This document shows positions 45,302 to 54,801 of a stretch of 64,000 bases of DNA, piece after piece (position 1 is the first letter of the stretch; each line of letters starts with the position of its first letter). Position numbers and translations under genes: made by a program. The stretch comes from Verrucomicrobiaceae bacterium (lineage in GTDB: Bacteria; Verrucomicrobiota; Verrucomicrobiia; Verrucomicrobiales; Verrucomicrobiaceae): contig JAIXZA010000009.1 in assembly GCA_027489965.1 (NCBI GenBank), positions 1-64,000 of the forward strand. The letters are read 5' to 3'. A model generated the notes under the pieces. That model ran no database searches, had not been told where the DNA came from, and saw nothing but the letters and a program-made list of their open reading frames with translations.

Positions 45302-46090
45302 TCACCTCTTCACCAAGGGCATCAACTCGATCTTTCTGAACCACACCGGTTGTCCTTCTGCCTGTAAGGCAATGTGGCCGTAGCTGAGCATGAGATTGCC
45401 ACCTGCTTCGATCTGATCAGTTGCAGGGGCATTGTTGTTCGTTGGATCAAGTTGTGGGCGTTGGTAGCGCAGCACCTCGATGCCATTGATGCGATGGATG
45501 ATCTCCTCATTTCCTCTGACTTCGACTTCTGCCCGCACCCATTCATCGGCTGGAAAGGTAGGCGCACTGGATTTGACGATGTGTTTCGTCACCAGCAAGC
45601 CACCCATTTCCACATGCGTGCCGGGCGTGCAGAGATTCCCGGTAGAGCGCGCACCCTTGCCTTCATCGGCCAAAAATTGCATCTCCAGGCTTGCGGGAAA
45701 TCCCTGATCAAATCGCATGCTCTGTGGCGGCTGTGCATGCAGCATGACACCGCTGTTTAAATTCACATAATTTGGCGCATCGGCCATCATCGTGCCTGTG
45801 AAACGATACTCCATACGCAGGATGTAGTGTGAGTAAGCTAGGTTAGTGAACAGATGACCATACTGCTGATCAAACTTGTCGTAACCCGCATAACTCACTT
45901 TTAAGATGCCGTCCTCGACACGGAATGTATCCGCAAAGTTCTCTCCCAGTGGACGCTTAGCAATCTTGATCGTCCATCCACTTAAATCTTTTCCATTGAA
46001 CAAGGACACCCATTTGGACTCCTCTGCCTGTGCCAAAGTGGCTAAGCTGCTGATAAAACCAACGGAGACGAGGCGAATGAGATGGAACAT
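45302..46090 (-). CDS. DUF1080 secreted protein (3-keto-glycoside-hydrolase-like fold)
   Basis: 262 residues from ATG 46090. Signal peptide MFHLIRLVSVGFISSLATLAQA. Begins SLFNGKDLSGWTIK, the DUF1080 signature, and has FRVEDGILKVSYAG, HYILRMEYRF, and ELMPL at the end. The fold is a concanavalin-like jelly roll; several members act on 3-keto-disaccharides. A palindrome lies 2 bases before the start codon. Divergent from the GntR-type regulator, convergent with the esterase. Confidence 0.92.
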   Translation of the reverse strand: MFHLIRLVSVGFISSLATLAQAEESKWVSLFNGKDLSGWTIKIAKRPLGENFADTFRVEDGILKVSYAGYDKFDQQYGHLFTNLAYSHYILRMEYRFTGTMMADAPNYVNLNSGVMLHAQPPQSMRFDQGFPASLEMQFLADEGKGARSTGNLCTPGTHVEMGGLLVTKHIVKSSAPTFPADEWVRAEVEVRGNEEIIHRINGIEVLRYQRPQLDPTNNNAPATDQIEAGGNLMLSYGHIALQAEGQPVWFRKIELMPLVKR

Positions 46091-46092
46091 AA

Positions 46093-46121
46093 AATCAGTC
46101 TTATGTAGATCATGACTGATT
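46093..46121. promoter_or_regulatory. Palindrome in the divergent regulator/DUF1080 region
   Basis: aatcagtc (46093-46100) and gactgatt (46114-46121) are perfect 8-bp inverted repeats with a 13-base spacer. They lie 2-31 bases before the DUF1080 start and 76 bases before the regulator start. This fits an operator for the neighbouring GntR-type regulator, or an mRNA hairpin. The call is inferred from position and symmetry. Confidence 0.45.
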
Positions 46122-46197
46122 CCAAGATCGAAACGCATCTGGACGACAACAAAACGATCTTTCCTTTTCTGCACCAAATTCATTTAGCACATTCTTC

Positions 46198-47295
46198 ATG
46201 AAAACAGCCACCAACCCCATCCCAAAGCGCACCTCTTTAGCAGTGGATGCAGCGATATGTCTGCGAGAGTGCATGCACCGTGGAGATTGGGCAAAGTATT
46301 TGCCAGGGGAGATGAGCCTTGCGCGGGATCTTCAAGTCGGACGAAATACGGTTCGTGCGGCGTTAGCAATTTTAGAGAAGGAGGGCTTAATTCATACGGT
46401 CATGGGTCGGAGGCGGGAGTTGATTGGACCAGTGAAGATGGCGGAAGCCCCCTTGAAAAAGGTTGCGGTGATATTGATGCCAGCGCCATGGCACACGCTG
46501 GCTCCCTCCACCTTGCTTTGGATGGATGCGTTACGGTCCATATTAACCAGTGCTGGATGGCATTTGCAGATGGCGGTTGATGCATCTGCATTTCGCCGAA
46601 CTCCAACTGGCGCGCTAGATTCATTATTGGCTCAGCATCCAGCTACCGTGTGGATCCTTTTTAGATCCACTAAGGCAATGCAAAGTTGGTTTGAGAAGCA
46701 GGAAGTTTCCACCGTGGTGGCAGGCTCTTGCCATGCTGGCGTTAGACTTCCGCAGATCGATACTGACTTTCGAGCGACTTCACGTCATGCAGCAGCGCGG
46801 TTCTTGGGTTTGGGGCATCGCCATTTGGCAGTTTTAGCTCCTGCGGTGTCCTTCGCCGGCGATGACGAAAGTCTTGCGGGGTTTCGGGAAGGTGCGGGTA
46901 ATGCAAACTTTAAGGTACATCTTTGCCATGATTCGAAGATCAGCGTGATCAAGACCCTGCGAACCCTCTTGTCCGCCACACAACGTCCCACGGCACTCTT
47001 TGTACTCCAAGCCGGTCATGCGGCGACCGCGCTGACGTATCTGTCTCAGCAGGGCGTGCATGTGCCTGCGCAGATGTCGCTCCTATCACGTGATCATGAG
47101 CCTTTCCTCACGCACCTCGTACCTGAACTTGCCCGATACGAGCGCCAGCCGGAATTTTTCGCCAAGAAGCTTGCCCATCTCGTCACTGCGCTTGGAGATA
47201 ACGCGCCACCCAAGAAAGTGCAGCAACTACTCATGCCTACTTTTGTGCGCGGCGAGACATTGGGAACAGCACCTGTTCTCAAAAAGAACAGGTAG
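46198..47295 (+). CDS. GntR-type DNA-binding / LacI-like sensor transcriptional regulator
   Basis: 365 residues. An N-terminal winged helix of the GntR type (LPGEMSLARDLQVGRNTVRAAL, EKEGLIHTVMGRR) is joined to a C-terminal periplasmic-binding-protein-like sensor as in LacI/GalR proteins (KKVAVILMP, LLAQHPATVWILF, VVAGSC, GLGHRHLAVLAP, PTALFVLQ). Such proteins repress sugar-use genes until the sugar binds. It is upstream of the nanA-like, RraA-like and sialidase genes, all in the same direction, so it probably controls them and possibly the divergent DUF1080 gene. Confidence 0.88.
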   Translation: MKTATNPIPKRTSLAVDAAICLRECMHRGDWAKYLPGEMSLARDLQVGRNTVRAALAILEKEGLIHTVMGRRRELIGPVKMAEAPLKKVAVILMPAPWHTLAPSTLLWMDALRSILTSAGWHLQMAVDASAFRRTPTGALDSLLAQHPATVWILFRSTKAMQSWFEKQEVSTVVAGSCHAGVRLPQIDTDFRATSRHAAARFLGLGHRHLAVLAPAVSFAGDDESLAGFREGAGNANFKVHLCHDSKISVIKTLRTLLSATQRPTALFVLQAGHAATALTYLSQQGVHVPAQMSLLSRDHEPFLTHLVPELARYERQPEFFAKKLAHLVTALGDNAPPKKVQQLLMPTFVRGETLGTAPVLKKNR

Positions 47296-47342
47296 ATCGT
47301 TGGCATGGTTTTATCAGGTTCGGCGTTAATGTCGTTACAAGC

Positions 47343-48260
47343 ATGACTACAAACCGCATCCAAGGCCTCGTCGCCGCCACCCACACGCCGTTTCACGCAG
47401 ACGGATCACTCAATCTCGCCATCGTCGAAAAGCAGGCGGAGCATTTGCAGACAACTGGCGTTAGCCATGCTTTTATTGGAGGCACGACAGGTGAGTGCAG
47501 TTCGCTCACACTGGAAGAGCGGCGGGCGCTCTCGATGCGGTGGTTTGAAGTCACACGTGGAGCCGCGCTCAAGGTCATCGTGCATGTTGGCTCAAACTGC
47601 CTCGCTGACTCGCGCAACCTAGCAGCACAGGCGCAGGAACTCGACGCGGCGGCGGTCGGTGCGCTGGCACCTTCGTATTTCAAACCGGGCAATATCGCCA
47701 CTCTGGTCGAGAGCATGGCACAGATCGCATCGGCCTCGCCGGAACTGCCGTTCTACTACTACGAAATTCCGACGATGACGGGCATCTCCCTGTCTCCGTC
47801 TGAGTTCTTGGCTCAAGCAGCCGATCGGATCCCGAACCTCGCAGGCATCAAGTTCACCAGCAGCAATCTGATGGAGTATCAGCTCTGCCGTACCTCGCAT
47901 GAGGGACGGTTCGACATCCCGTTCGGCTTTGATGAGATGATGCTGGGGGCTCTAGCTCTCGGAGCCACCGGGGCAGTCGGAAGCTCATTCAATTTTGCCG
48001 CCCCGATCTATAATCGCCTCATCGCCGCATTCCAACGTGGCGATCTCATCGCGGCACGCGAAGAGCAGATGCGATCGGTCCGCACGATTCAAAAGCTAGC
48101 GGCACGCGGCTACATGGGCGCGGCAAAGGCGACCATGACGATGCTCGGTGTCGATGTTGGTCCACCGCGATTGCCTTGTATGGCCCTAGATTCGAATCAA
48201 ACCAAGGCCCTGCATTCAGAGCTGGAGCAAATCGGTTTCTTTGAATGGGTCAAACCTTAA
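47343..48260 (+). CDS. nanA: N-acetylneuraminate-lyase-like aldolase (DHDPS superfamily)
   Basis: 305 residues. TIM barrel of the dihydrodipicolinate synthase family. FIGGTTGECSSLT, YYYEIPTMTG and the Schiff-base lysine in AGIKFTSSNLMEY fit N-acetylneuraminate lyase (the KxT pattern) better than lysine-biosynthesis enzymes. The reaction would cleave sialic acid to N-acetylmannosamine and pyruvate. The presence of two sialidase-family genes supports this, but nanE and nanK are not in the window. A related keto-deoxy sugar aldolase is an alternative. Confidence 0.82.
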   Translation: MTTNRIQGLVAATHTPFHADGSLNLAIVEKQAEHLQTTGVSHAFIGGTTGECSSLTLEERRALSMRWFEVTRGAALKVIVHVGSNCLADSRNLAAQAQELDAAAVGALAPSYFKPGNIATLVESMAQIASASPELPFYYYEIPTMTGISLSPSEFLAQAADRIPNLAGIKFTSSNLMEYQLCRTSHEGRFDIPFGFDEMMLGALALGATGAVGSSFNFAAPIYNRLIAAFQRGDLIAAREEQMRSVRTIQKLAARGYMGAAKATMTMLGVDVGPPRLPCMALDSNQTKALHSELEQIGFFEWVKP

Positions 48261-48272
48261 CCATTACAGACC

Positions 48273-49016
48273 ATGCTACCCCACTCAGACCTCCTTCAAC
48301 TCAAACGCTGGAATACGCCCACCATCTACAATGGCTGGGAACAGATCACCAAGCTTGATCCCGCTGCTGATGCCTTCAATCTCGAAGAAACCCGCGATTT
48401 CATGCCGCAGATGGGACCGATGGTGGGTTATGCAGTCACCGTCGTCATCGAGCCAAGCAACAAGGCGCACCGCGAGGCCGATGCGAATGCTTGGAGTGAG
48501 TACCGCCGCTACGTGGCCAGTATTCCAGGGCCGAAGATCGTCTGTGTTCAGGATCTCGATAAACCACGCACGATTGGTTCCTTTTGGGGTGAGGTGAACA
48601 GCAACATGCATCGTGCTCTTGGCTGCGTCGGCACCATCGTTGATGGCGCGATTCGCGATGTCGATGAAATGACCAATGCGGGCTTTAAGGCCCTAGCTCG
48701 TCGTTTCTGCGTCGGTCATGCGCATGTGCATCCGGTGCGTTGGAATTGCGAAGTGGAGGTTTTTGGCCGTAAGGTAAGCCCAGGAGATCTCATTCATGCA
48801 GACAAGCATGGATTCATCGTCATCGAACCGGAAGCACAGCCGCATATTCTGCAAGCCGCACGTTTCATGGATGCCAATGAATGCCAAACAGTCATCCCTG
48901 CTGCACGAGACAGTTCTGGTCTTAGCACGGATCAAATCCTCGCCAATCTGGCCGAAGCGGGCGCTCAGTTCGGCAAAAACGCTAAAGTTCAATTTCAACG
49001 GCAAGGAGAATGGTAA
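48273..49016 (+). CDS. RraA-like / HMG-aldolase-family protein
   Basis: 247 residues. Contains FWGEVNSNMHRALGCVGTIVDGAIRDVDEM, where the glycine-rich turn and the Arg-Asp pair of RraA-like proteins bind a metal and 2-oxo acid. Members include HMG/CHA aldolases and oxaloacetate decarboxylases, and the RNase E inhibitor RraA. The nanA-like neighbour suggests a pyruvate-releasing aldolase in sugar-acid metabolism (inference). It begins 12 bases after the nanA-like gene, and GGAG just before its stop serves the next gene. Confidence 0.85.
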   Translation: MLPHSDLLQLKRWNTPTIYNGWEQITKLDPAADAFNLEETRDFMPQMGPMVGYAVTVVIEPSNKAHREADANAWSEYRRYVASIPGPKIVCVQDLDKPRTIGSFWGEVNSNMHRALGCVGTIVDGAIRDVDEMTNAGFKALARRFCVGHAHVHPVRWNCEVEVFGRKVSPGDLIHADKHGFIVIEPEAQPHILQAARFMDANECQTVIPAARDSSGLSTDQILANLAEAGAQFGKNAKVQFQRQGEW

Positions 49017-49018
49017 TC

Positions 49019-50221
49019 ATGAAGCAGATCTCATTCCTCATCATCATTCTCAGTGGCCTACTAAGTGCCGCTGAGCCGTTCATCAACAAACAAGACCTCT
49101 TCATCGTTGGCGAAAATCCCGCCTACAGTCTCTACCACATCCCCGGTGTCGTCGTGACGGCCAAAGGCACCGTGTTGACTTGGTGCGAGGCCCGCAAGCG
49201 CGCGGCAGGTGTCAGCGATTGGGATGACATTCGCATTTTACTCCGCCGCAGCACCGATGATGGCAAGACATGGAGCGCCCCAAAAAGCATCGCGAACGTG
49301 GAAGGCCAGAAGGCCAAGAACCCCTTGGCCCTCAAGATGAAGAACGTCGATCCCAATGACGTGACCTACAACAACCCCGTTCTCATTGCTGACAAAGACG
49401 GCACCGTCCACATGCTCTTCTGCCTGGAATACGAACGCGTTTTTTATCAGCACAGCGATGATGATGGACTTACTTTTAGCCAGCCCACCGAGATCACCAA
49501 CGCGTTTGAAGACTTCAAAAAAGACTACGACTGGAAAGTGCTAGCAACAGGCCCGAACCACAGCATCCAGCTCAAAACGGGGCGTCTCGTCGTACCCGTC
49601 TGGCTTTCCACTGGCACAGGCGGCAACGCGCATCGACCCAGCGTTACGGCCACTATTTACAGCGATAATCAAGGCAAGACTTGGCACGCGGGCCACATCG
49701 CTGTACCCTGCACCGACGAATGGATCAATCCGAATGAAACCGTCGCCATCGAGCTCAATGATGGCCGCGTCCTGCTTAATGTGCGCAGTGAATCGAAAGT
49801 ACATCGCCGCCTCGTGGTGACCAGCCCCGATGGTGCGATGAAATGGAGTACGCCGAAATTCGACGACGCGTTGCTTGAACCTATCTGCATGGGCGGCATC
49901 GTTCGCTACAATCACGATGGCAAGAGCCTCATCCTCTTTTCCAACCCGCACAATCTGGAAAAGGCCAAAGGTAAGGCAGAGCCTGGTAAAAATCGAGATC
50001 GCAAGAACGTCAGCGTTAAGATCAGCCGTGATGAAGCTCAAACCTGGCCGGTCAACAAACTCATCGAAGACGGCCCCAGCATGTACTCCGACATAGCCGT
50101 GACACCCAAAGGCACAATCCTTTGCTTCTACGGTCGCAGTGGCGACAGCCAAGGCGTCGCCGCTTTTGCCGGAGGACGGCTAACGCTAGCACGGTTTAAC
50201 TTGGAGTGGCTGGAGCAGTAG
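49019..50221 (+). CDS. Secreted sialidase-family protein with altered binding residues
   Basis: 400 residues from ATG 49019 (AAGGAG at 49003 gives good spacing; ATG 49010 is too close to it). Signal peptide, then a six-bladed propeller with Asp-box repeats (STDDGKTW, DDGLTF, SDNQGKTW). The catalytic Asp (SDWDDIRI), Glu (NPNETVAIEL), Tyr (SMYSDIAV) and the second and third triad arginines seem present. But the first triad arginine is replaced: the RIP motif reads HIP (His40). The C-terminal Glu that supports that arginine is also lost (FYG, Gly372). It probably has another ligand than sialic acid. Paralog of the sialidase at 59045. Confidence 0.88.
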   Translation: MKQISFLIIILSGLLSAAEPFINKQDLFIVGENPAYSLYHIPGVVVTAKGTVLTWCEARKRAAGVSDWDDIRILLRRSTDDGKTWSAPKSIANVEGQKAKNPLALKMKNVDPNDVTYNNPVLIADKDGTVHMLFCLEYERVFYQHSDDDGLTFSQPTEITNAFEDFKKDYDWKVLATGPNHSIQLKTGRLVVPVWLSTGTGGNAHRPSVTATIYSDNQGKTWHAGHIAVPCTDEWINPNETVAIELNDGRVLLNVRSESKVHRRLVVTSPDGAMKWSTPKFDDALLEPICMGGIVRYNHDGKSLILFSNPHNLEKAKGKAEPGKNRDRKNVSVKISRDEAQTWPVNKLIEDGPSMYSDIAVTPKGTILCFYGRSGDSQGVAAFAGGRLTLARFNLEWLEQ

Positions 50222-50264
50222 ATAATGAGGGATTACCGGATCGGTGCATTCCTGCCCCGATACT

Positions 50265-51644
50265 TTAATTCCCGCCGCCCATGGCTTTGTGGATGCGGAC
50301 CCAGGCGGCGGTGGCGCGGGTGCGGCTAAGCACGATGTCGTTTTGGGCGCTAAGAGCGACGCGTTCGGCGTCGAGGAAGGTGAGGAAGTCGGCGATACCG
50401 TCTTGATAGCTTTGTCTTGCCAAGGTGGCTGCTTCACGGGCGCTGGCGGCGCTGGCTTCGAGGTGACGGAGGCGCTGGCGCTCGCGGTCGTAGCTGGTGA
50501 GTGCGTTTTCGACTTCTTCGAGGGCAAGGAGCACCGTTTGCTCATAGGTCGAGAGCGCGGCATCGGCGCGATGTCCGGCAGCTTTGATCTGCTGCCGCAC
50601 ACGACCAAGGTTCAGGAAAGCCCAACTGATGCGCGGACCAAAGTTATAAGCATTCGAGCCATATTGGCTGAGGCTTGCGAGACTTTGGCCTTCGAGGTTG
50701 AGACGCCCGCCGAATGTAACTCGCGGAAACAAGTCGGCGGTGGCGATGCCGACTTGGGCAGTGGCGGCAGCGAGGGCGTTTTCGGCGATGCGGATGTCGG
50801 GGCGGAGACGGAGCAACTCAGCGGGTTTGGCAATGGCGATGCTGGCGGGCACAGCGGGCTGTTTGAGAGCTTTTTGGAGCTGTGAGCGCAGTTCGGAGGG
50901 ATTGCGACCGCAGAGCACAGCGATGCGATGGATCGCTTTGGCGACACTTTCTTCGTAAGTGGGGATTTGGGCCTGTGTAGCATTCAAGAGAGCGTTGGCA
51001 CGGGCGACGTCGAGCTGCGTGCCTCGTCCGCCTTTGAGCGAAGCTTCGGCGATACGCAGGGCTTCGGATTGATTGCCGGCGTTTTCTTGCGCGACATTGA
51101 GTTGAGCCTGGGCACCGCGAAGTTCGAGATAGTTGATAGTGACCTCGGCCTGGAGCGTGATGAGCATATCCTGCACGTTGGCCTCAGCAGCAGCGCTGGT
51201 GGCTTTGGCGGCCTTCACGGAACTCCGCACGCGTCCAAAAAGGTCGAGTTCGTAATCAGCATCAAAGCCAGTGCGCCAGGTTTCGACAGTGCGACCGCGG
51301 AAGGCGGCATTCATAGAGCTACCAAGAAAGGCCGTGTCATAAGTGCCGCTGGCGGTGACGGTTGGCGCGAAGTCGAACTGCGCCTCGCGCCACAAAGCAC
51401 GGGCCTCAAGCAGTCTCGATTTGGCGACGGCGAGGTCTTTATTTTGCTCGGTGGCTTGTGTGATGAGGTTGTTCAGCGTGCTGTCGTTGAGCCTGCGCCA
51501 CCAAGTCGAGGAAACAGCTGTGGCGTTGGACGATTTGGAAGCGTAGTCCACAGGCATCTTCGGCTGCGGCTTGAGGAACTTGGGGCCGACGGTGCAGCTG
51601 GATAGCAAGCAAAGAACCAGCGGAAGTATTTTAGTGAGCTGCAT
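50265..51644 (-). CDS. RND efflux outer-membrane lipoprotein (NodT/OprM family)
   Basis: 459 residues. Lipobox LLSSC. The mature protein begins TVGPKFLKPQPKMPVDYA and repeats long helical hairpins (ALWREAQFDFAPTVTASGTYD, AQVGIATADLFPRVTFGGRL), typical of TolC-like trimeric channels. It forms the outer-membrane exit of the efflux pump. Last gene of the operon; its start overlaps the permease gene by 14 bases. Confidence 0.95.
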   Translation of the reverse strand: MQLTKILPLVLCLLSSCTVGPKFLKPQPKMPVDYASKSSNATAVSSTWWRRLNDSTLNNLITQATEQNKDLAVAKSRLLEARALWREAQFDFAPTVTASGTYDTAFLGSSMNAAFRGRTVETWRTGFDADYELDLFGRVRSSVKAAKATSAAAEANVQDMLITLQAEVTINYLELRGAQAQLNVAQENAGNQSEALRIAEASLKGGRGTQLDVARANALLNATQAQIPTYEESVAKAIHRIAVLCGRNPSELRSQLQKALKQPAVPASIAIAKPAELLRLRPDIRIAENALAAATAQVGIATADLFPRVTFGGRLNLEGQSLASLSQYGSNAYNFGPRISWAFLNLGRVRQQIKAAGHRADAALSTYEQTVLLALEEVENALTSYDRERQRLRHLEASAASAREAATLARQSYQDGIADFLTFLDAERVALSAQNDIVLSRTRATAAWVRIHKAMGGGN

Positions 51645-54600
51645 GGACGATAGAAGGCAGAGCTTTGGCCTGTCGACGTTCGACGATGGCGCGGAGAATG
51701 ACGTAGAAGACAGGCGTGAAGAGCAGGCCGAAGATCGTAACGCCGATCATGCCGTAGAACACGGCAGTTCCAAGGGCCTGGCGCATCTCGGCTCCAGCGC
51801 CGGTGGCGAGGACGAGCGGGAGCACACCGAGGATGAAGGCGAAGCTGGTCATCAAAATGGGTCGCAAACGCAGGCGGCTGGCTTCGACAGCGGCTTTCAC
51901 GCGATCCATGCCGTCGTCCTGAAGCTGCTTGGCGAATTCGACAATGAGGATGGCGTTCTTCGCGGCGAGACCGACGAGCACGACGAGTCCGATCTGCGTG
52001 AAGATGTTGTTGTCGAGCCCGCGCAGCCACACGCCGCCGATGGCGGAGAGGAGGCACATGGGAACGATGAGGATGATGGCGATGGGCATGCTCCAGCTTT
52101 CATACTGCGCGGAGAGCACGAGGAAAACGAAGATGACGCACAGCGGGAAAATGTACATCAACGTGTCTCCGGCGAGGATCTGCTGGTAGGTGAGATCCGT
52201 CCACTCAATGGCGAATCCGGCGGGCAGGTGCTCCTTGGCGAGGCGCTCGATCTTTTCGATCATCTGACTGGAGCTGATGCCGGGCAGCGTGTTGCCATTG
52301 ATGTCGGCGGAGTAGTAGAGGTTATAGCGCTGCACGCGATCGGCACCGCCGGTCTTGATGACTTTGACAAGGGCTCCCAGCGGCACCATGCCGCCGTTTT
52401 GATTGCGGATCTTGATGCGGGAGACGTCGGCGGGGTCTTTGCGGAATTCGTGATCGGCCTGCGCAGTGACCTGGTAGGTGCGACCGAACAAATTGAAGTC
52501 GTTCACATAGACGGAGCCGAGATAGACCTGCAGCGCCTCATTTAAATCAGCGAGCGAGACGCCCATGGTTTTCGCCTGAGCGCGGTTGATTTCGAGTTTG
52601 AACTGCGGTGTTCGGGCGCGGAAGCCGGTGACGAGTGAGATGAAACCCGGCTCGTTTTGCGCAGCTGCAAGGAGCTTCTGCGTGGCAGCTTCGAGGGCGT
52701 CGAGTCCGGCATTGTTAAGGTCCTGCACCTGGATTTTGAAGCCACCGGCATTGCCGAGACCACGCAGCGGTGGTGGTGGCAACACGAGCACGCGACCTTC
52801 TTGAATGGTGGCGAATTTTTCGCGAATGCTGGCGAGCAAACGATCTCCCTTCATTTCTGGCGAGGTGCGTTTCGCGAAGTCATCGAAGACGAGGAAGGCC
52901 GCGCCGACGTTGGGCTGGTTCGCCTGCAAAACGGAGCTGTAACCGGAGATGGCGAAGGTGTGCGCGATGCCGGGGATCTGCTGCGCCATGCGGTCCATCT
53001 TGCGCACGACGGCGTCGGTGCGATCAAAGGCCGACGCGTCTGGTAGTTGCACGAGCACGATGGCATAACCCATGTCCTGCGAGGGGATGTAGCCGCCGGG
53101 CACAGTATTGAAGACCTTTTGCGTGAGGAAGAGTAGCCCGACGTAGCCAAGGATCACGAACAGCGCGAGGCGGATGAGTTTGCGCACGAGCCCAGCGTAG
53201 AGGCTAGAGCTGAAGTCGAAGACCTTGTTAAAAAGTCGAAAGAACCAGCCGAAGATGAAATTGATGAGCTTCGTGAGCCAGTCGGTCTTCGCTCCGTGTG
53301 GTTGCAGCAGGATGGCGCAGAGAGCAGGGCTAAGAGTAAGCGAATTGAAGGCCGAGATGACCGTGGAGACAGCGATGGTGAGCGCGAACTGTTTATAAAA
53401 TTGACCGGTGATGCCGCTGACAAAAGCGGTCGGCACAAACACGGCGCAAAGCACGAGCGCGACCGCGATAACAGCCCCGCTCACCTCCTTCATGGCCTGG
53501 ATGGCGGCCTCACGCGGTGCGAGACCTTTGGCAATGTTTCGCTCGACGTTTTCGACCACCACGATGGCGTCATCGACGACGATGCCGATGGCGAGCACGA
53601 GGCCGAAAAGGCTCAGATTGTTCAACGAGAAGCCGAAGGCCTGCATGACTGCGAGCGTGCCAATGAGCGACACCGGAACAGCGAGCAGCGGGATGATGGA
53701 GGCACGCCAGCTTTGCAGGAACAGGATGACGACGAAGACGACGAGCAGCAAGGCCTCGACAAGTGTGGTGAGCACGGATTTGATCGAGGCGCGGACGAAC
53801 TTGGTGGTGTCGTAATTGATGCGGTAGTCGATGCCGGGCGGGAAGCGCTCCTTGAGCTGCGCAAGGCGTGCATACACAGCGTCGGCGGTCTTGATGGCGT
53901 TGCTGCCGGGGAGCTGGAACACGCGCAGCGAGACGGCGTTGTAACCGTCCATGTAGGTCTTGCTGGAGTAGTCGCGGGAGCCGAGTTCGATGCGTGCGAC
54001 ATCGCGCAGGCGCACGACATCGCCGATGGTGCCGGTTTTAAGGACGATATCACCAAACTCTTCCGCTTTCTTCAAACGGCCCGGCGCGGTGAGCGTGTAT
54101 TGAAACTCCAAACCTTTTGCCGCTGGCGGCTGGCCAAGTGATCCGGCGGCAACTTGCACATTTTGTTCGCGAATGGCGCGCACGACATCCCCGGCAGTGA
54201 GTCCGACTCCGGCGACTTTTTCGGGATCGAGCCACACACGCATCGAATAGTCGAGTCCTCCGAGTGAGGACGCCTCGGCGACGCCAGGAAGACGGGCGAT
54301 TTCATTCTGAATCTGAAGCGTGACATAGTTGCTGAGGTAGCCGACCTCGCGGGAGCCATCCGGGCTGTAAAACTGCGCGGCGAGCGTGAGGTCGGGAGAG
54401 CGTTTATTCACGATGACGCCGAGACGACGCACCTCCTCCGGCAAACGTGCCACAGCGGCGTTCACGCGGTTTTGCACGAGCACCTGCGCCTTGTCCAAAT
54501 CCGTGCCGAGACGAAAGGTGACAGTGATTTGCACACGGCCATCGCTCGTCGATGACGACGAGAGGTAGATCATGTCCTCCACGCCATTGATCTCCTGCTC

Positions 54601-54801
54601 CAGAGGCGTCGAGACGGTCTCGGCGAGCGTGCGGGCATCGGCGCCTGGATAGGTAGCGGAAACGACGACGGTGGGCGGGATGACCTCAGGATACTGCGCG
54701 ACGGGCAACGAAAAGTAGGCCAGAGCGCCGAGCAACGTGATGACGATGCTCAGCACCGCCGCGAAGATCGGGCGGTCCACGAAGATGCGGGCGAAGTTCA
54801 T
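51631..54801 (-). CDS. RND multidrug efflux permease (AcrB/MexB type, HAE-1)
   Basis: 1056 residues. Inner-membrane proton-driven exporter. Begins MNFARIFVDRPIFAAVLSIV. The proton-relay aspartates are in GIVVDDAIVVVENVERN (about residues 406-407). The porter domain (GVAEASSLGG, GSNAIKTADAVYARL) and the repeated membrane halves are complete, with no frameshift visible. It takes amphipathic compounds from the periplasm. Start overlaps the adaptor stop as ATGA. Long open frames on the opposite strand are composition shadows. Confidence 0.97.
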   Translation of the reverse strand: MNFARIFVDRPIFAAVLSIVITLLGALAYFSLPVAQYPEVIPPTVVVSATYPGADARTLAETVSTPLEQEINGVEDMIYLSSSSTSDGRVQITVTFRLGTDLDKAQVLVQNRVNAAVARLPEEVRRLGVIVNKRSPDLTLAAQFYSPDGSREVGYLSNYVTLQIQNEIARLPGVAEASSLGGLDYSMRVWLDPEKVAGVGLTAGDVVRAIREQNVQVAAGSLGQPPAAKGLEFQYTLTAPGRLKKAEEFGDIVLKTGTIGDVVRLRDVARIELGSRDYSSKTYMDGYNAVSLRVFQLPGSNAIKTADAVYARLAQLKERFPPGIDYRINYDTTKFVRASIKSVLTTLVEALLLVVFVVILFLQSWRASIIPLLAVPVSLIGTLAVMQAFGFSLNNLSLFGLVLAIGIVVDDAIVVVENVERNIAKGLAPREAAIQAMKEVSGAVIAVALVLCAVFVPTAFVSGITGQFYKQFALTIAVSTVISAFNSLTLSPALCAILLQPHGAKTDWLTKLINFIFGWFFRLFNKVFDFSSSLYAGLVRKLIRLALFVILGYVGLLFLTQKVFNTVPGGYIPSQDMGYAIVLVQLPDASAFDRTDAVVRKMDRMAQQIPGIAHTFAISGYSSVLQANQPNVGAAFLVFDDFAKRTSPEMKGDRLLASIREKFATIQEGRVLVLPPPPLRGLGNAGGFKIQVQDLNNAGLDALEAATQKLLAAAQNEPGFISLVTGFRARTPQFKLEINRAQAKTMGVSLADLNEALQVYLGSVYVNDFNLFGRTYQVTAQADHEFRKDPADVSRIKIRNQNGGMVPLGALVKVIKTGGADRVQRYNLYYSADINGNTLPGISSSQMIEKIERLAKEHLPAGFAIEWTDLTYQQILAGDTLMYIFPLCVIFVFLVLSAQYESWSMPIAIILIVPMCLLSAIGGVWLRGLDNNIFTQIGLVVLVGLAAKNAILIVEFAKQLQDDGMDRVKAAVEASRLRLRPILMTSFAFILGVLPLVLATGAGAEMRQALGTAVFYGMIGVTIFGLLFTPVFYVILRAIVERRQAKALPSIVHAAH

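Noticed and set aside
51571-52545. 324-residue open frame on the plus strand inside the efflux permease gene
   Set aside because: It is antisense to a complete RND permease, has low-complexity acidic composition (many Glu/Asp/Gly), no domain, and comes from G/C-rich codon bias.
53296-54141. 281-residue plus-strand open frame
   Set aside because: Same reason: a shadow of the permease gene, rich in Asp, Glu and Arg with no recognisable fold.
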